A stretch of DNA of 64,000 nt from Harmonia axyridis (GCF_914767665.1 NC_059502.1:48714031-48778030); one strand, 5' to 3'. Counted from the stretch's first letter, positions 1 to 10,179 are shown. Notes: generated from the sequence alone by a model not told the origin. A program made the numbers and translations.

Positions 1-73
1 TTGTCTTCATTTAATACTTGATTCATTTATTTAGTCAGATTTCTATCCATAATTTAAATACCTCATTCTAAAA

Positions 74-3067
74 CTACCATGATTTACGGCAAGTCTTTTT
101 TCTGCTACTCCTTCTGATATTTTCGTGTTCTTTAATTTGTAAAACATTTTCAGCCCTCCTTGACAATCTTTCAGGCAATACTCTTAATATCCTAGTAGGT
201 TGTTTCTTTTTCATTAAATCAGTTGCAATGCTCTTTTTCATTTTACTCACGTATTTTTTACCTGGAGTTTTATTTTCTTTGATTTTTCTTTTCTTAGTTC
301 CTTTTATTTTTGTTTCAGTTCTTTTAATTGTTTTAATTTCGTGTTTTAATAATTTAGGTTTGTTATTTTTAACTTTACCTTTCCTACTTTTTCTTTTGAT
401 TTTCACAGGTTTTTGATTTTCAGCAATTTTACATTTTGCTGTTTCATTTACCTTGTCCAATCGCAAATATTCTGTATTTCTTTTCCTAGATGAGTATTTT
501 TTGTTATTACTATTTTTGACTTCTATTGCTTCACGGTTTGTGTTTTGTACTTGTTTATTTGATTTCACCACATTTCTTGAATGCTGTCCTAATTTCATGG
601 TTTTTCTATTTATTATCTTTCGCTTTCTTTCTTCTGGTTTATAAATTTCTGAGACCCAGGAATATTGTGCGAACTGAGTTTCAAAATCTCCCCCTTCACA
701 AACTGTCCAATATGAAAATCTACATTTTGATGTATTTTTTATCCTTATAAATTTTTTGTTGACTGATAAAGTATGTCTTACACAATTTTTCCAACCTTCC
801 TTTCCTTTTTTATCTATGTCTTTGAAAAAAGGCACATGTTCTGTGATATACTGATAAATTTCTGTTAAAATCATACGTTTCTCAGGTGATGAATTGATGG
901 CATCTGTGATAAGATCGCAGTAATTAGCCAGTTGTAATGGTTTTCGGGGACTTTTTTCTTTGGGAGCATTTTTAAGTTTTGGGACCAACTCAGGTGTTTT
1001 CCAGTTGATAATTTTAGAAGAACTGAAAAATATTAGGGATATTTTATCGATTCCAACAATCGTAATTATTTATTTAGTTGTGTCAAAACTAAAGTTTGAA
1101 ACAAACAATCAACCAAGCTATAGTTTCATTACTGGAGGTCTTCCAATCTAGCTAACCACTATAAATGCTTTATTCAAGAAATGAGAATCAATTGAACCTT
1201 AGAATTACTAGTCAATAGAAAAGTTATAGGGATGGTACATTATTCATAAATTGATCTTACAAGGCGGATATTTTGAGGAAATATTCTCTTAATAGTATAA
1301 AGGTGGCCTCTCACGAGGCATCCGTGGTCGAGCGTTCAGAGCATTTTACAGTCGGATGAAGACTGAATTTGATTGCTCGACTGGAATCCTTTTCGAATAC
1401 AGGTGCCTCGTGGGTGGCCGCTTCTAAACATATAATTAAAGAGCCAGCGTAATATGATGGTTGTAAGTATCTGCCAGATGAGTTTACAAGATGATCGATG
1501 GCACAATAGGTCATTGATTGTATTAGAGACCCTATCATATTCTTGTAGTGTAAATATAAACCTGAGTTTTGCATTTTTTGAAGTCTGTATTAGGGGTGAT
1601 ACTAATTCTTTGAAATTACGCTGCATCAATAGAAAATTACAGCTAATGCATTTGACTAAATTTTAAAGAAATTTTCATGTTCTGTTTTCTATGCATCTCT
1701 ACATGTCATCAATTATCTTTACACTGGTCTGGCAGACTCTTGTCAGATTAAGCTGACTGTGTACATATACAATTTTCTGTCCATAGAAGACTTAAAGAGG
1801 AATCTCAACAGAAACGTCAATTATTGGAAATGCATTTGAAGTATATTTTTATGATCTTATTGTTGAAGTAGCCTTCTTTGTGAAGGTCATTTTGTAAATT
1901 GGGAGGGATACTACATATGTTATTTTCCTTGATCAATTCTCAGTACTTTCTTGTCATAGTACTATATATACTCACTCTTTCATTGTGAAGCCATTATCTG
2001 CATTGGTTATTTTGATTTTTACAACTGTTTCTTCATGATCTTCAATGTTGAAACTTATAGAATCAAGAATAGATTTATTTTCATCTGGATTATGTCTTGC
2101 GTCAATATCTTCTTTGACAATTTCTATAAATAATTGATCATCTGTATTCTCCAAAGGGCTATTTATGCTAAAATAAAATATATTTGAAAATACCGCTGAG
2201 AATTTGATGTGATAGTGGGAAAGTTATAGGTAGGGACAAATTTTTTTGTTGATGTTTAATTTAAACTTGAAGAATAATTGAAATACATAAAATAGGTTGG
2301 TTCAGGCAGCTACATCTAAATATGTATTTATATTTAAAATCACAAATTTCACTAGAATATTCATTACATTATTTTAATTAGTCAGTTGGTCTAGTGGTTA
2401 GAACCCATACTCCTGAGCAATTCTGGTTACAGGGAACTGTTTGCTATTGGGTAAAAATTTACAGTGGCAATAAGACTCAGTACTGAAGCTGGACAAGACA
2501 AAAATAGTTCATCTTACTTTTACAAGCTTTCATTTCAAAGAGACCTAGGAGATTTCAGATAGAAGGCATTGACTTAATATTTTATCTGATTTCAAATAAT
2601 TGATATATAAAATCGATAGAAATCCAACTTATAGAAACGTTTTGCCGAGGTCTTTCCTAGCGTTATTTAAAAAAATGTATTTTCACTATCAACATTCGAA
2701 AAGGACTCAATTCACTGTTTTTCAATGCTTCAGGTTGACACAAATGAAAAAGAGTATATCTACTAAAAAATTGTAAAAATTAACAAGTTGAATTATAAAC
2801 TTACCTAGATTCTGCAAATGTTTTGTATAATTTACAATAGTTATTACATGAGGTAGTTAGTTGTTTCACAGTTGTCAGTTCTTCATATTCGCCTATAGGT
2901 GGTAACAAATCATCCATTTCTTCATTAGAAATGAATCTTAATTCACAGTTAGATGTTTCTTCATATATGTTGTTAACATTTCTGTCATCTATATATACTG
3001 CATTTATTATTTGGAGTTGATGATTGCCACTTTCTTCTGAATGAGAATGAAATTGGCAAATATCCAT
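74..3067 (-). CDS. Forkhead (winged-helix) transcription factor, three coding exons
   Basis: The coding exons are 3067-2805, 2167-1976 and 1022-74. They are joined by GTAAG and GTGAG donors and TTTTAG and TTTTTCAG acceptors, both introns in phase 2. The spliced frame is open for 467 codons plus stop. Exon 1 starts at the first ATG after an in-frame stop. A forkhead domain lies at about residues 180-262: AINSSPEKRMILTEIYQYI (helices 1-2), GWKNCVRHTLSVNKKF (recognition helix) and FSYWTV (wing). The Asn and His that normally contact bases are kept, while the usual RHNLSLN reads RHTLSVN. The order SPEKRM-IY-PFFK and the SYWTV ending look closest to FoxM, but orthology is unproven. The N-terminal 150 residues are acidic. 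The tail is very rich in Lys/Arg, which fits nuclear localisation and DNA binding. Expected to act as a nuclear DNA-binding regulator. Confidence 0.88.
1023..1975 (-). other. Intron 2 of the forkhead gene
   Basis: This stretch lies between the GTGAG donor (1971-1975) and the TTTTTCAG acceptor (ending 1023). Apart from the tRNA-like block at 1314-1410 I see only AT-rich sequence, and the short ORFs here have no recognisable content. Confidence 0.8.
1314..1410 (+). repeat. tRNA-like block, probable SINE head or tRNA pseudogene
   Basis: The ends CGAGGCA and TGCCTCG pair as a 7-bp acceptor-like stem. TGGTCGAGCGTT near the 5' end fits a polymerase III A box of Ser/Leu tRNA type. TTTCGAATAC near the 3' end fits a decayed B box, and a partial T stem runs straight into the acceptor strand. 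The 97-nt length would suit a tRNA with a long variable arm. The anticodon arm is not convincing, so I call it a SINE head or pseudogene rather than a working tRNA. The outer flanks (GCCTCTCACGAGGCA and GCCACCCACGAGGCA in inverse) extend the pairing. Confidence 0.4.
2168..2804 (-). other. Intron 1 of the forkhead gene
   Basis: Bounded by GTAAG at 2804 and TTTTAG at 2168. It holds a tRNA-like A box at about 2388-2402. The rest is AT-rich with no coding signal. Confidence 0.8.
2383..2445 (+). repeat. tRNA-derived SINE relic
   Basis: TGGTCTAGTGGTTAGAA is a near-perfect polymerase III A box of tRNA-Glu/Asp type. About 30 nt later GGTTACAGGGA could be a decayed B box. No closing acceptor stem or 3' tail is clear. 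Confidence 0.35.
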
Positions 3068-3482
3068 TTTCCCCAAAATAAGAAGTATTTTAACTGGAAT
3101 AGTGCTTTATTCTACTTGTCTGAGAGAATAGACTTGAAATTTCTAATATTGGACAATAAAAATAAATAGCATTTGTTGTGATAAAACGAATATATCAACA
3201 TAAAATACAATTATCTACGTATTTTACAAGAAGAAGTGAGTTCCACGTTTTCAATGAAATTTGTTTTGTCTCCTACAACTAGCTGAGTTTGCTATTCCAA
3301 AATGTCCTAGTTCTTTCGATTATAGCCATATTGTCCTAAATTTTGTGATCCATACTAATACAAGTAACATTTGTTGATATCCCAAAAATTTGTTGTTCAT
3401 TTCTACATATAATTAAAAATGTAATTGACGAACGACGAATTCATGTAACAAAAATCAATAAACAATTTGTTGTTGTAAGGTT
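3068..3482. other. Upstream region of the forkhead gene
   Basis: This 415-bp AT-rich gap separates the forkhead ATG from a small plus-strand ORF. It must contain the 5' UTR and probably the promoter. I see no clear TATA box or initiator to pin a start site. Confidence 0.3.
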
Positions 3483-3719
3483 ATGAAAAAATATTTTCAC
3501 TTTCATTTAACGTCAAACTTAGAATCACAAAACATAAACATACTAATCTTTCTTCTTCTTTTTTACAAAGTATTTGGCGAACGGAATCCGCGATTTATGG
3601 GTAATTGGCTAAATGTACTTTTTGTTAACAAACAAACTTGTAAATTGGTAAAACCAGCTAATATCCATATAAATACAGAAAGATTCGTTAATGAAATCAA
3701 GAAAAGGGCCAAAATCTAA
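3483..3719 (+). CDS. Small hypothetical ORF divergent from the forkhead gene
   Basis: A 78-codon ATG ORF. Residues 20-31 are a hydrophobic run (ILIFLLLFYKVF), followed by a basic, Asn-rich tail ending IKKRAKI. I do not recognise a family. The head-to-head position, 0.4 kb from the forkhead start, would suit a bidirectional promoter. The hydrophobic part falls where a pyrimidine tract ends in ACAAAG, so this could instead be an intron end followed by a short exon. Chance is also possible in DNA this AT-rich. Confidence 0.15.
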   Translation: MKKYFHFHLTSNLESQNINILIFLLLFYKVFGERNPRFMGNWLNVLFVNKQTCKLVKPANIHINTERFVNEIKKRAKI

Positions 3720-3772
3720 AAAAATGTTTTTATTACTTTCAATCAGTATTTAAGATATTTGGGTTCTTATCC

Positions 3773-3814
3773 AAACAGTAGAAATATATCACTTCTGATA
3801 TATTTCTACTGTTT
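3773..3814. repeat. Perfect 19-bp hairpin
   Basis: Arms 3773-3791 and 3796-3814 are exact reverse complements around a 4-nt loop (CTTC). No coding sequence overlaps it. Confidence 0.85.
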
Positions 3815-4089
3815 AAATTCCTCATTTTTCCACCAACGCCTAACGTTTTAAAAGAAGAAGGCCACATAATCATGTGTGGGTATATAAAATAAGAACAGCA
3901 GTAGAGATGTTGAAACATTTGTTTGGTCTTTTGTCTGAAAGCGTTAGCCTTAAGCAGATCTACATGAGATTGAATCTTAATAGATCGACAATATCAATAT
4001 TTAGCTGATCATGTAAGGCAAGTTTAGGAGGGTAAATGCTGAGGAATCGCTACTTCACCATTGGTTCATCTCGGAATCCAGGGTCGTCG
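3815..4089 (-). other. Spacer and probable 3' UTR of the R4-type LINE
   Basis: The minus-strand LINE reading frame stops at 4090, and its 3' UTR should continue leftward into this stretch. I could not find the 3' end or a target duplication. Confidence 0.35.
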
Positions 4090-4980
4090 CTAGCCAAACT
4101 GCTGCACCAAAAGAAAGTCGACAACAACAAACAGTTCTTTGATGTGTTGGGTGGTTCTTCTAGGGACTAAATCGTTAACAGAGATAACAAGAGGCATTAT
4201 ATCAACCTTTTCCAGCTGCCACATGTCCTTCATTTGTTGTGCTAGTGCCTCGTATTTTGTAATTTTTTCCACGTAGGTTTTTGAGAGGTTATAGTCCTGA
4301 GGCACAGCGAAGTCTATTATCAGTGCTGTTTTCGCCACATTATCCCTTAATACCATATCCGGTCGATTGTGTTCAACGCTTTTGTCCGTTACGATAGTTA
4401 GGTTCCAATAGATCTTGTGCTGATCGTTCTCGATCACCGGCCGAGGAGAGTACAAATGGTGCGCAGTGAACCTCTCAAGAAGGTGTTTTTGGAGGCACAG
4501 AAGTTGGTGTATCACCTTCCCCATGTTGTCGTGTCTGGTCAGATACCTGGTGCTTGCGATCGTCGAGCATCCAGATGACAGGTGCTGGACCGACTCCTCA
4601 GCGCCATTGCAAAGCCTGCATTTCGTGCTTTCTATCCGCTGCTTCATGATATATTTGACTTATGTTCGTGTCGGCACAACCTGATCCTGAATAGCCAGAA
4701 ACGTACCTTCCGTTTGAGGTAATAAATAGCCTTGTACCAGGTAAGCGTTGGAGCTTTCTAGGTCTACCTCTGGTTGATGCAGGCTGGCGTAAAACCTCCC
4801 ATGCAGCGGCTTTGCTTGCCATGTTTGCTTGAAAGTTTCCAAGCAGTTTCTTACAAGTTCTTCCGTATCTGCCATTTCGGTCGCCGTGGAGCCGCGGCTA
4901 GACGCAGCTACCCATCGGTGCACAGGTAAGTTGGAGTTCGCGAAGAAGCTATTCATATTTTCTTTTTATTTCAGGCTTGC
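4090..4980 (-). pseudogene. R4/Dong-type non-LTR retrotransposon, C-terminal (endonuclease) half
   Basis: Two minus-strand frames give the C-terminal half of an R4-type LINE protein. The first (about 4980-4650) has KPLHGRFYASL and ETEGTFLAIQDQV. After a frameshift near 4650 the second (to the stop at 4090) has a zinc-knuckle CRLC-(x)-H-(x)-C. It also has a restriction-like endonuclease core with PDMVLRD, about 10 residues and IIDFAVP. This domain order (RT, CCHC, PD-(D/E)XK endonuclease) is typical of the R2/R4 lineages. The upstream RT half lies at 6530-7275, cut off by the nested R1 insertion. Reading across the target duplication restores GGRGMTNLEE followed by MNSFF, with one stop in between. 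The copy is inactive. Confidence 0.85.
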
Positions 4981-4993
4981 TTCCTCGAGATTA
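4981..4993 (+). repeat. Target-site duplication of the R1 insertion, left copy
   Basis: TTCCTCGAGATTA, identical to 6517-6529. Removing the DNA between the copies rejoins the R4-type LINE. Confidence 0.85.
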
Positions 4994-5004
4994 CGGAGGA
5001 TGCT

Positions 5005-5964
5005 GTTCTTAAACTAGTCGACTTTGCCCGGAATTCCCCGGGTAAATATGCGGCCGCTTTATTTTTAGACATTGATAATCTTTGGTTGCCTTGCATCCTC
5101 CGTCGTTCTCGGTTGGTTGGGGTTCCTCTGGATCAGTTGCGTCTGCTCGAGAGCTATCATTCTGGCCGGCAGGTCACTTTTTCCCCCCAGTCGGTTTTCC
5201 TTCGACGTGCTTTGTCCCAAGGCTGCCCCCAAGGTTCCATTCTGGGGCCTTCTCTTTGGAATCTGGTTTTTGATGAGCTGCTATTTCTCCTGGCGGGGGA
5301 CTGCGGCCTTTTCATAGCGTATGCAGACGATTTAGCCCTGGTTGTTAGCGCTGACAGCCGGCGCTTGCTCCAAGAAGCCCTTCAGCGCCTTATTGATTTG
5401 GTGCTTGAGTGGCTTAGCCGTAACAGGCTTTCCATCTCCCAGGGCAAGTCTGCGGCAGTGCTGTTGAGGGGTTCTCTTGACCGTAGACGTTCTCCGACAA
5501 TTCGATCCCCTATGGGTTCGTTTCGCTGGTCATCGGAGTATAGATACCTTGGCGTGGTGGTTGACTCTGGCCTGACTTTTATTCTTCACGCTAAGGCCTT
5601 GCGTCAAAAGACCCAGGTGGTGGCTTCCGAGCTGTTTCGTCTTCGACGAGCACTAGGAGGTGATCAGGTTCGGTCTCTGATCATCTTCTTTAAAGGTATT
5701 TATCTGCCAATAATTTCCTATTGCGCCTCCGCATGGTGTCACCGCCTGGGTCATTCCCATGTCCGACGGATCATTCTTTCGGCACAGCGGCATTTCCTCC
5801 TCCTTATTTTTCGATCGTATCGAACTGCAGCCACATCTTTTCTTCAAGTTGTTACGGGTAATTTACCCGCACACTATTACGTCGTTCATCGGGTTGCAGC
5901 TTATTTTCTGAGGAGAGGATTTGAATTTCGTTTCGGAGAGTTCTTCATTCCATCCGTGTCCTAG
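5005..5964 (+). pseudogene. R1-clade reverse transcriptase
   Basis: Open from about 5086 to the stop at 5964 (up to 292 codons), with upstream RT sequence in a shifted frame from about 5005. GCPQGSILGPSLWNLVF is motif B, AYADDLALVV is motif C and YRYLGVVVD is the region just after motif C. The C-terminal YRTAATSFLQVVTGNLP motif is characteristic of the R1 clade. It would copy element RNA at a nicked chromosomal target. N-terminal motifs and endonuclease are missing. Confidence 0.9.
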
Positions 5965-6000
5965 GACGACCCTGGTAGGGCCTCTGCGATCCGTGGGTCC

Positions 6001-6420
6001 ATGGATGTGTCACTGCGCCATTTCTTCTCTTGTTGGCAGTCGGACTGGGAGACGTCTGACTCGGGTCGTTGTACCTTCGACTGGATCCCCTCTGTTCATT
6101 TTATTTCCAACAACCCTTGGTTCCGCCCAAGTTTCCCTCTGGCCTGTTTTATTTCAGGCCATGGTCCCTTCAAAGGTAATCTGTTCAGGCTGGGTCTGGC
6201 CGAAGAGGAACATTGTCCATGTGGTCGCCCACAGTTCAGCGACCACATCCTTAGAAACTGTCCCGTGTTTAGTGACCTCAGTGTCATTTACGGTCTATCT
6301 ATTCTCGAGTCGCCGGATCTCAGAATGGCCGATTTCTGTGCATCTCGGAATAATTTTGGCCCTTTATCAGCATTCGCGGCTGACGCTATATGTCGTCTCA
6401 ACTCCTGGCATTCGGCCTAA
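6001..6420 (+). pseudogene. R1-clade C-terminal zinc-knuckle segment
   Basis: The frame to the stop at 6418-6420 holds CPCG-(x4)-DHILRNC, the C-terminal CCHC of R1-type ORF2 proteins. It is out of frame with the RT upstream. Confidence 0.8.
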
Positions 6421-6516
6421 TCTGACATTCTTCCCCGGACAGCAATAATGTGAATGTGCCTAAGCGTAGTGATGAGCACTGCTCACGAACTACAATTTGC
6501 ACTGCTGAGTTTATTT

Positions 6517-6529
6517 TTCCTCGAGATTA
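6517..6529 (+). repeat. Target-site duplication of the R1 insertion, right copy
   Basis: Identical to 4981-4993. Beyond it the minus-strand R4 frame resumes (GGRGMTNLEE). Confidence 0.85.
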
Positions 6530-7275
6530 GTCATCCCCCTTCCGCCTTCTTTATGAGGTAAGTACAGCCTTTCCATGGGCGAGTTTGGGTGTAACATTCC
6601 GTGTTTCGTGAGTAGACTTCGGATATTTTTGTCCACTTGTCCTAGTTCAGTTGTAGACCAGGACAGTATACCAGCTGTGTATGTGAAGCATGGTACGGCC
6701 CAGGTATTTATTGTCGTTATCTTGTTTTTTGCCGAAAGTTGTGATCTTAGCACTTTGTTTACTCGTCTGAGGAGTTCATTTTTGGTGTTGTCTTTATTTT
6801 CTTTTTGTTTAATTTCATAGGACTGCTGTATTCCTAAATATTTGTATCTATCCTCTGTACTCAGGCAGCAGGCTGGTCATCTCTCGTCCGTCAGACAGAA
6901 TAACGATATCTGTTGCCGTCATCTTCCCTCTTCTCACGTTGACTGTTGCGCACTTCTCCAGTCCAAACTCCATGGCAATGTCCTCACTATATGTTCTCAC
7001 CAGTTCCAACAGACCCTCAAGTTGTTTCTTTCCTCTTGCCTAAAGCTTCAGGTCGTCCATATAAAAAAGATGTCTTATCAGGGTCTGATCATTAATGGAG
7101 TAGCCTTATGAGGATCTGTTGAGCATCTTGCTCAGCATGTTGAGGGTTAGACAGAACCACATCGGGCTAAAGCTATCGCCCTGGAATATGCCCCTCTTTA
7201 TCTGTTTCGCAGTTGTTCGGTATGAGGCTGACTTGTTGTGGACCGTGAGTGTTGTGCGCCAGGTGGACCCTCCAA
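6530..7275 (-). pseudogene. R4/Dong-type LINE reverse transcriptase half
   Basis: The minus strand reads KRGIFQGDSFSPMWFCLTLN (motif B), then FYMDDLKL (motif C, with the YMDD typical of R4 elements). It then reads a thumb with AKNKITTINTWAVPCFTYTAG and LLTKHGMLHPNSPMERLYLP. The frame continues across the R1 insertion into 4980-4090. The 5' end is lost at the palindrome 7276-7345, so motif A and the N-terminal zinc fingers are absent. Confidence 0.85.
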
Positions 7276-7345
7276 AAGTTCATCGAAACAGTTCATTCCA
7301 TAAAAGAATCTTTTCTTTTATGGAATGAACTGTTTCGATGAACTT
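7276..7345. repeat. Perfect 31-bp palindrome at the 5' end of the R4 LINE copy
   Basis: Arms 7276-7306 and 7315-7345 are exact reverse complements around an 8-nt loop. The inner side abuts the truncated 5' end of the minus-strand R4 copy. Confidence 0.9.
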
Positions 7346-7439
7346 CCTCTTCTTCCAAGATTTCATATAGTTTGATAAAATTACATAAGCCTGATAAAAG
7401 CATAAGATAAATAACCTCCATAGTTTCCTCACCATGTCA

Positions 7440-8780
7440 AAAGATTTCCAAATTCATTAACCACTTTTTTATTAATAAACTTAAATATAGATCGATTCAT
7501 TCGATTAAGAATTTCTTGGAATTGATGAAAATTAAAAACCATTGAGATGACCAAACTAGATCCCTATAAAGCTTATACCCTTATTTCTTTCGACATCGTT
7601 AATTTATATACCAATGATCCTGTAACCGAATCACTTAATTTACTCCAAGAATGCTTGGCTGAATACACTAGATCTGACAATGACATAAATCTAGACACTA
7701 TAGACATAGACAACAATTAAAATACTTTGTCAGTTAGTTACAGAACAAAACTTTTTTTATCTTTGATAATTCAATCTATTCAATGAAAGACGGCTTACCA
7801 ATTGGTCTACCGTCCAGAGGACTTATAGCGGATATATATGTAGAAAAAGTTGAGAAGGAAATCATGAAATTGCCTGGTAATGACAATATCATTTTATGGA
7901 AGAGATAAGTAGATGATATATTTTGCGTGTGGTTAGGTACTGATGCAGAACTAAAAAACTTTTTCGACCTCATAAATTCCAAATTTAAAGTAAAGTTCTC
8001 TTTAGAAAAATCAATATCAAATTCCCTCAATTTCCTTGATCTGACTATCAGCTTGAACAATAACAATTTTTTTTCTTTTAACATTTACCGGAAACCCACG
8101 CAAACTGATTCAAACATTCCCTATAGTTCATATCATGCACCCTCTGCAAAGAAAGCAGCCTTCACATTTTTGTTTGGAAGACTTCTTAGTGTTCCTCTAT
8201 CTAGAGAAGATTATAATAATGAATTAAAAACCATTTACCAAATTGGAAGAAACAATCAATATAAAGATGAATTTTAGAACAGCATTTTGAAACCTATAAA
8301 AAGAAAATTAACCATTAATGAAATTTACCCACATATTTTGTCCGAAAGACATTTTATTTCAACCCGTAAATTTAAATCATAAATTATCAATATCTGTTAG
8401 AAAATATAATTTCGACATAGCCAATAAACGACATATAGAATCCTAGAAAATATGCTAGTAAACTGTAGAGATTGATAAAGAACAAACAAGAGTAGTTTAT
8501 TATAAGATGTCATGTAGAGATTGCGAATCCTTTTATATAGATATGACAACGAGCAATATGAAGAAAAGATTCACTGAACACCAGAAAAATAGACCTCGTT
8601 CAGCTCTCGGAGAACACCTTGAAGAATTACATCAAAGAACATTTTCAAACTCGTACCCCATCTTATCTATTAACTTAATATTTGAATCTTTCCATCACAC
8701 TTTTGACAATCCCTTCCTTTCCTACTGTTCCCGCTTCCGTTTCCTCATTTCCCTCAACAATCTTGACATCGTTAGATGAA
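7440..8780 (+). pseudogene. Penelope-like element, RT and GIY-YIG endonuclease relic
   Basis: Three decayed frames follow the Penelope order. SFDIVNLYTNDP at about 7585-7620 is RT motif A. GLPIGLPSRGLIADIY at about 7790 and VDDIFCVW at about 7910 are motifs B and C, with a stop just before VDD. NFLDLTISLNN and IYRKPTQTD at about 8030-8110 are the segment after the palm. The frame at 8507-8779 (CRDCESFYIDMT, FTEHQK, ALGEHL) matches the GIY-YIG endonuclease that ends these proteins. Several stops and frameshifts show it is dead. Confidence 0.85.
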
Positions 8781-9045
8781 CCCACGCTACTTAAAGAGTT
8801 TTTCTGAAGAAAAACAATTTAGAAATTGTTGGAGAGAAGAATATTAGAAAAGATTTTTTATTTTGTTATCATTGAATTTGGTAAACGACAAATCCTGTCT
8901 GTCAATACTACTTCGATTGATTGCACTCTTCTGCCCTACTAAGCTCAATCTTATAAATTTTATAACCTCAAATTCTATTTGTGTAATGTAATGTGTTAAT
9001 ATTCTTTTCAGCTGGCCTGATGATGAATAAATTTTCAAAACAGTA
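8781..9045 (+). mobile_element. Penelope-like element 3' region
   Basis: The stretch ends with GCCTGATGATGAATAA and a nearby AAAACAGTAC. This matches the usual end of Penelope-like copies, where a CCTGA-GA-G motif precedes CGAAACG. The exact boundary with the next element is unclear. Confidence 0.4.
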
Positions 9046-9941
9046 CCTATGTTTCTCAATCTCATACTTTTCTTATATATCGACACACAGATGGAAGAAT
9101 TCATTTGCAAAATTGTTCCATAAGCTTTCCAGTGTAGGTTCATTTTTCTGGTCCTTTTCAAATCTTCTTTCCGTTTCTACCTTGTATAAAGTTCTGTTCT
9201 TCCCTGTTTGACAGTCTATATGATCTAAGGCATTCGTGTTCTATTTTCTTTTCCTTGTTTTCATTTTTATTACTGTTCGTAGCCACTTTAAGCTTAGTTA
9301 TAACCACGTAATGATCACTTCCGATTTCTGGCCCTCTTCTCACTCTTGTATCAAGAATATCTTTGTTCCCTTTATACTAGAATATAATTTATTATTGATT
9401 TCTCTCCACGACTGCTAACCCCCCTTGTTAATCTATGAATGTCCTTGTGTTCAAATAGTGTATTTGTTACTATCATATTATTGAGTAAACAAAAATTGAG
9501 TAGTCGCTCACCATTATTATTCCTAATCGTTTCTCCAAATGATCCCATCACCTTCCTTTGATTCTTCCGTGATCATTGTTAAATGTCATCCTCATTCGGA
9601 CCATAACCACTATAATTTTTTTCACTCTATTATTTTGATCCTTAATTTCCACCGACAGCATCCGCTCTGACCAATTTCTCCACCCATATACACTTTCAGA
9701 TATTCTCCTAATTTTTAGACATCCTACTCCCGATTTTGTCCTCATGTTTTTCTCCACTCCACTATAGATTAATGGATGATTATTTTTTGTTCTTATTGAT
9801 CCTTCTCCTTTTCTCTTCGTTTCTGTCATTGCCAACAATTCCAGTCCAATATCCTCAAATTCGGCCTCCAGTTCATCTTCCTTTCCTTGAAGGCTCCTCA
9901 CATTCCAAGTTGCTATCTTCCATCAGTATGGAAGCAGTATG
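9046..9941 (-). pseudogene. Non-LTR retrotransposon, endonuclease domain
   Basis: Minus-strand frames give an apurinic-like endonuclease in order. NVRSLQGKEDELEAEF and MTETKRK near 9900-9830 are the start and the catalytic Glu block. YSGV and GVGCL follow, then WSERMLSVEI near 9650. NNNGERLLNFC and NMIVTNTLF near 9500 and RRGPEIGSDHYVVI near 9330 (the SDH catalytic block) end it. At least two frameshifts separate these. The reverse transcriptase is missing: the copy stops near the Penelope element. The clade may be RTE-like, with low certainty. Confidence 0.8.
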
Positions 9942-10013
9942 GAGAATGGTATATCGAGGAAATTGAAATCTGAGTCAGTACTCAGATTTCAATTTCCTCG
10001 ATTTACCATTCTC
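9942..10013. repeat. 34-bp near-perfect palindrome at the 5' end of the endonuclease LINE
   Basis: Arms 9942-9975 and 9980-10013 pair with one mismatch around the loop CAGT. The left arm is the LINE's own 5' sequence, just before the NVRSL start of the endonuclease. Confidence 0.9.
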
Positions 10014-10179
10014 TTGTCCTATTTCATGCTTTGTCCTTTCATCCATTCTGGTCCTTGAGAGAAAGGAATTTTCTAGTTTTTTGGCTTTGCTTTTTTTATT
10101 TTCTCCCTTACTCATTCGAATATTAAAATCATTCATTCATGATTCCCAGCCCTAATTACAACTAAATATTACCCACCAT

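Larger units (their letters stand above)
4994..6516 (+). mobile_element. 5'-truncated R1-clade LINE nested in the R4-type LINE
   Basis: The insertion starts inside the reverse transcriptase (TEDAVLK, then FLDI-DNLW). It runs through GCPQGSILGP and AYADDLALVV (catalytic YADD intact), the thumb and a C-terminal CCHC knuckle (CPCGRPQFSDHILRNC), and ends about 100 bp after the stop at 6420. RT motif A lacks the usual four residues between FLDI and DNLW. A frameshift or missing stretch near 5964-6001 separates RT from the knuckle. The insertion is flanked by a 13-bp duplication and lies antisense to its host LINE. Its GC content is visibly higher than the surroundings, so it may be a young insertion. 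Confidence 0.9.

Noticed and set aside
228..750. Plus-strand hydrophobic ORFs across the forkhead exon
   Set aside because: They are antisense shadows of the Lys-rich forkhead tail; poly-Lys codons read backwards give Phe/Leu runs.
2383..2445. Functional tRNA gene
   Set aside because: Only the A box is good; no acceptor or anticodon stem can be drawn.
5011..5057. A run of SpeI, SalI, EcoRI, SmaI and NotI sites that looks like a cloning polylinker
   Set aside because: The same bases encode the expected R1 reverse-transcriptase sequence (VDFARNSPGKY, then FLDI) in frame, and the nested element has a clean 13-bp target duplication. Coincidence is more likely than vector contamination, though checking raw reads would be easy.
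8844..9161. Minus-strand 105-codon ORF
   Set aside because: It spans the junction between the Penelope 3' region and another LINE and has no recognisable domain.
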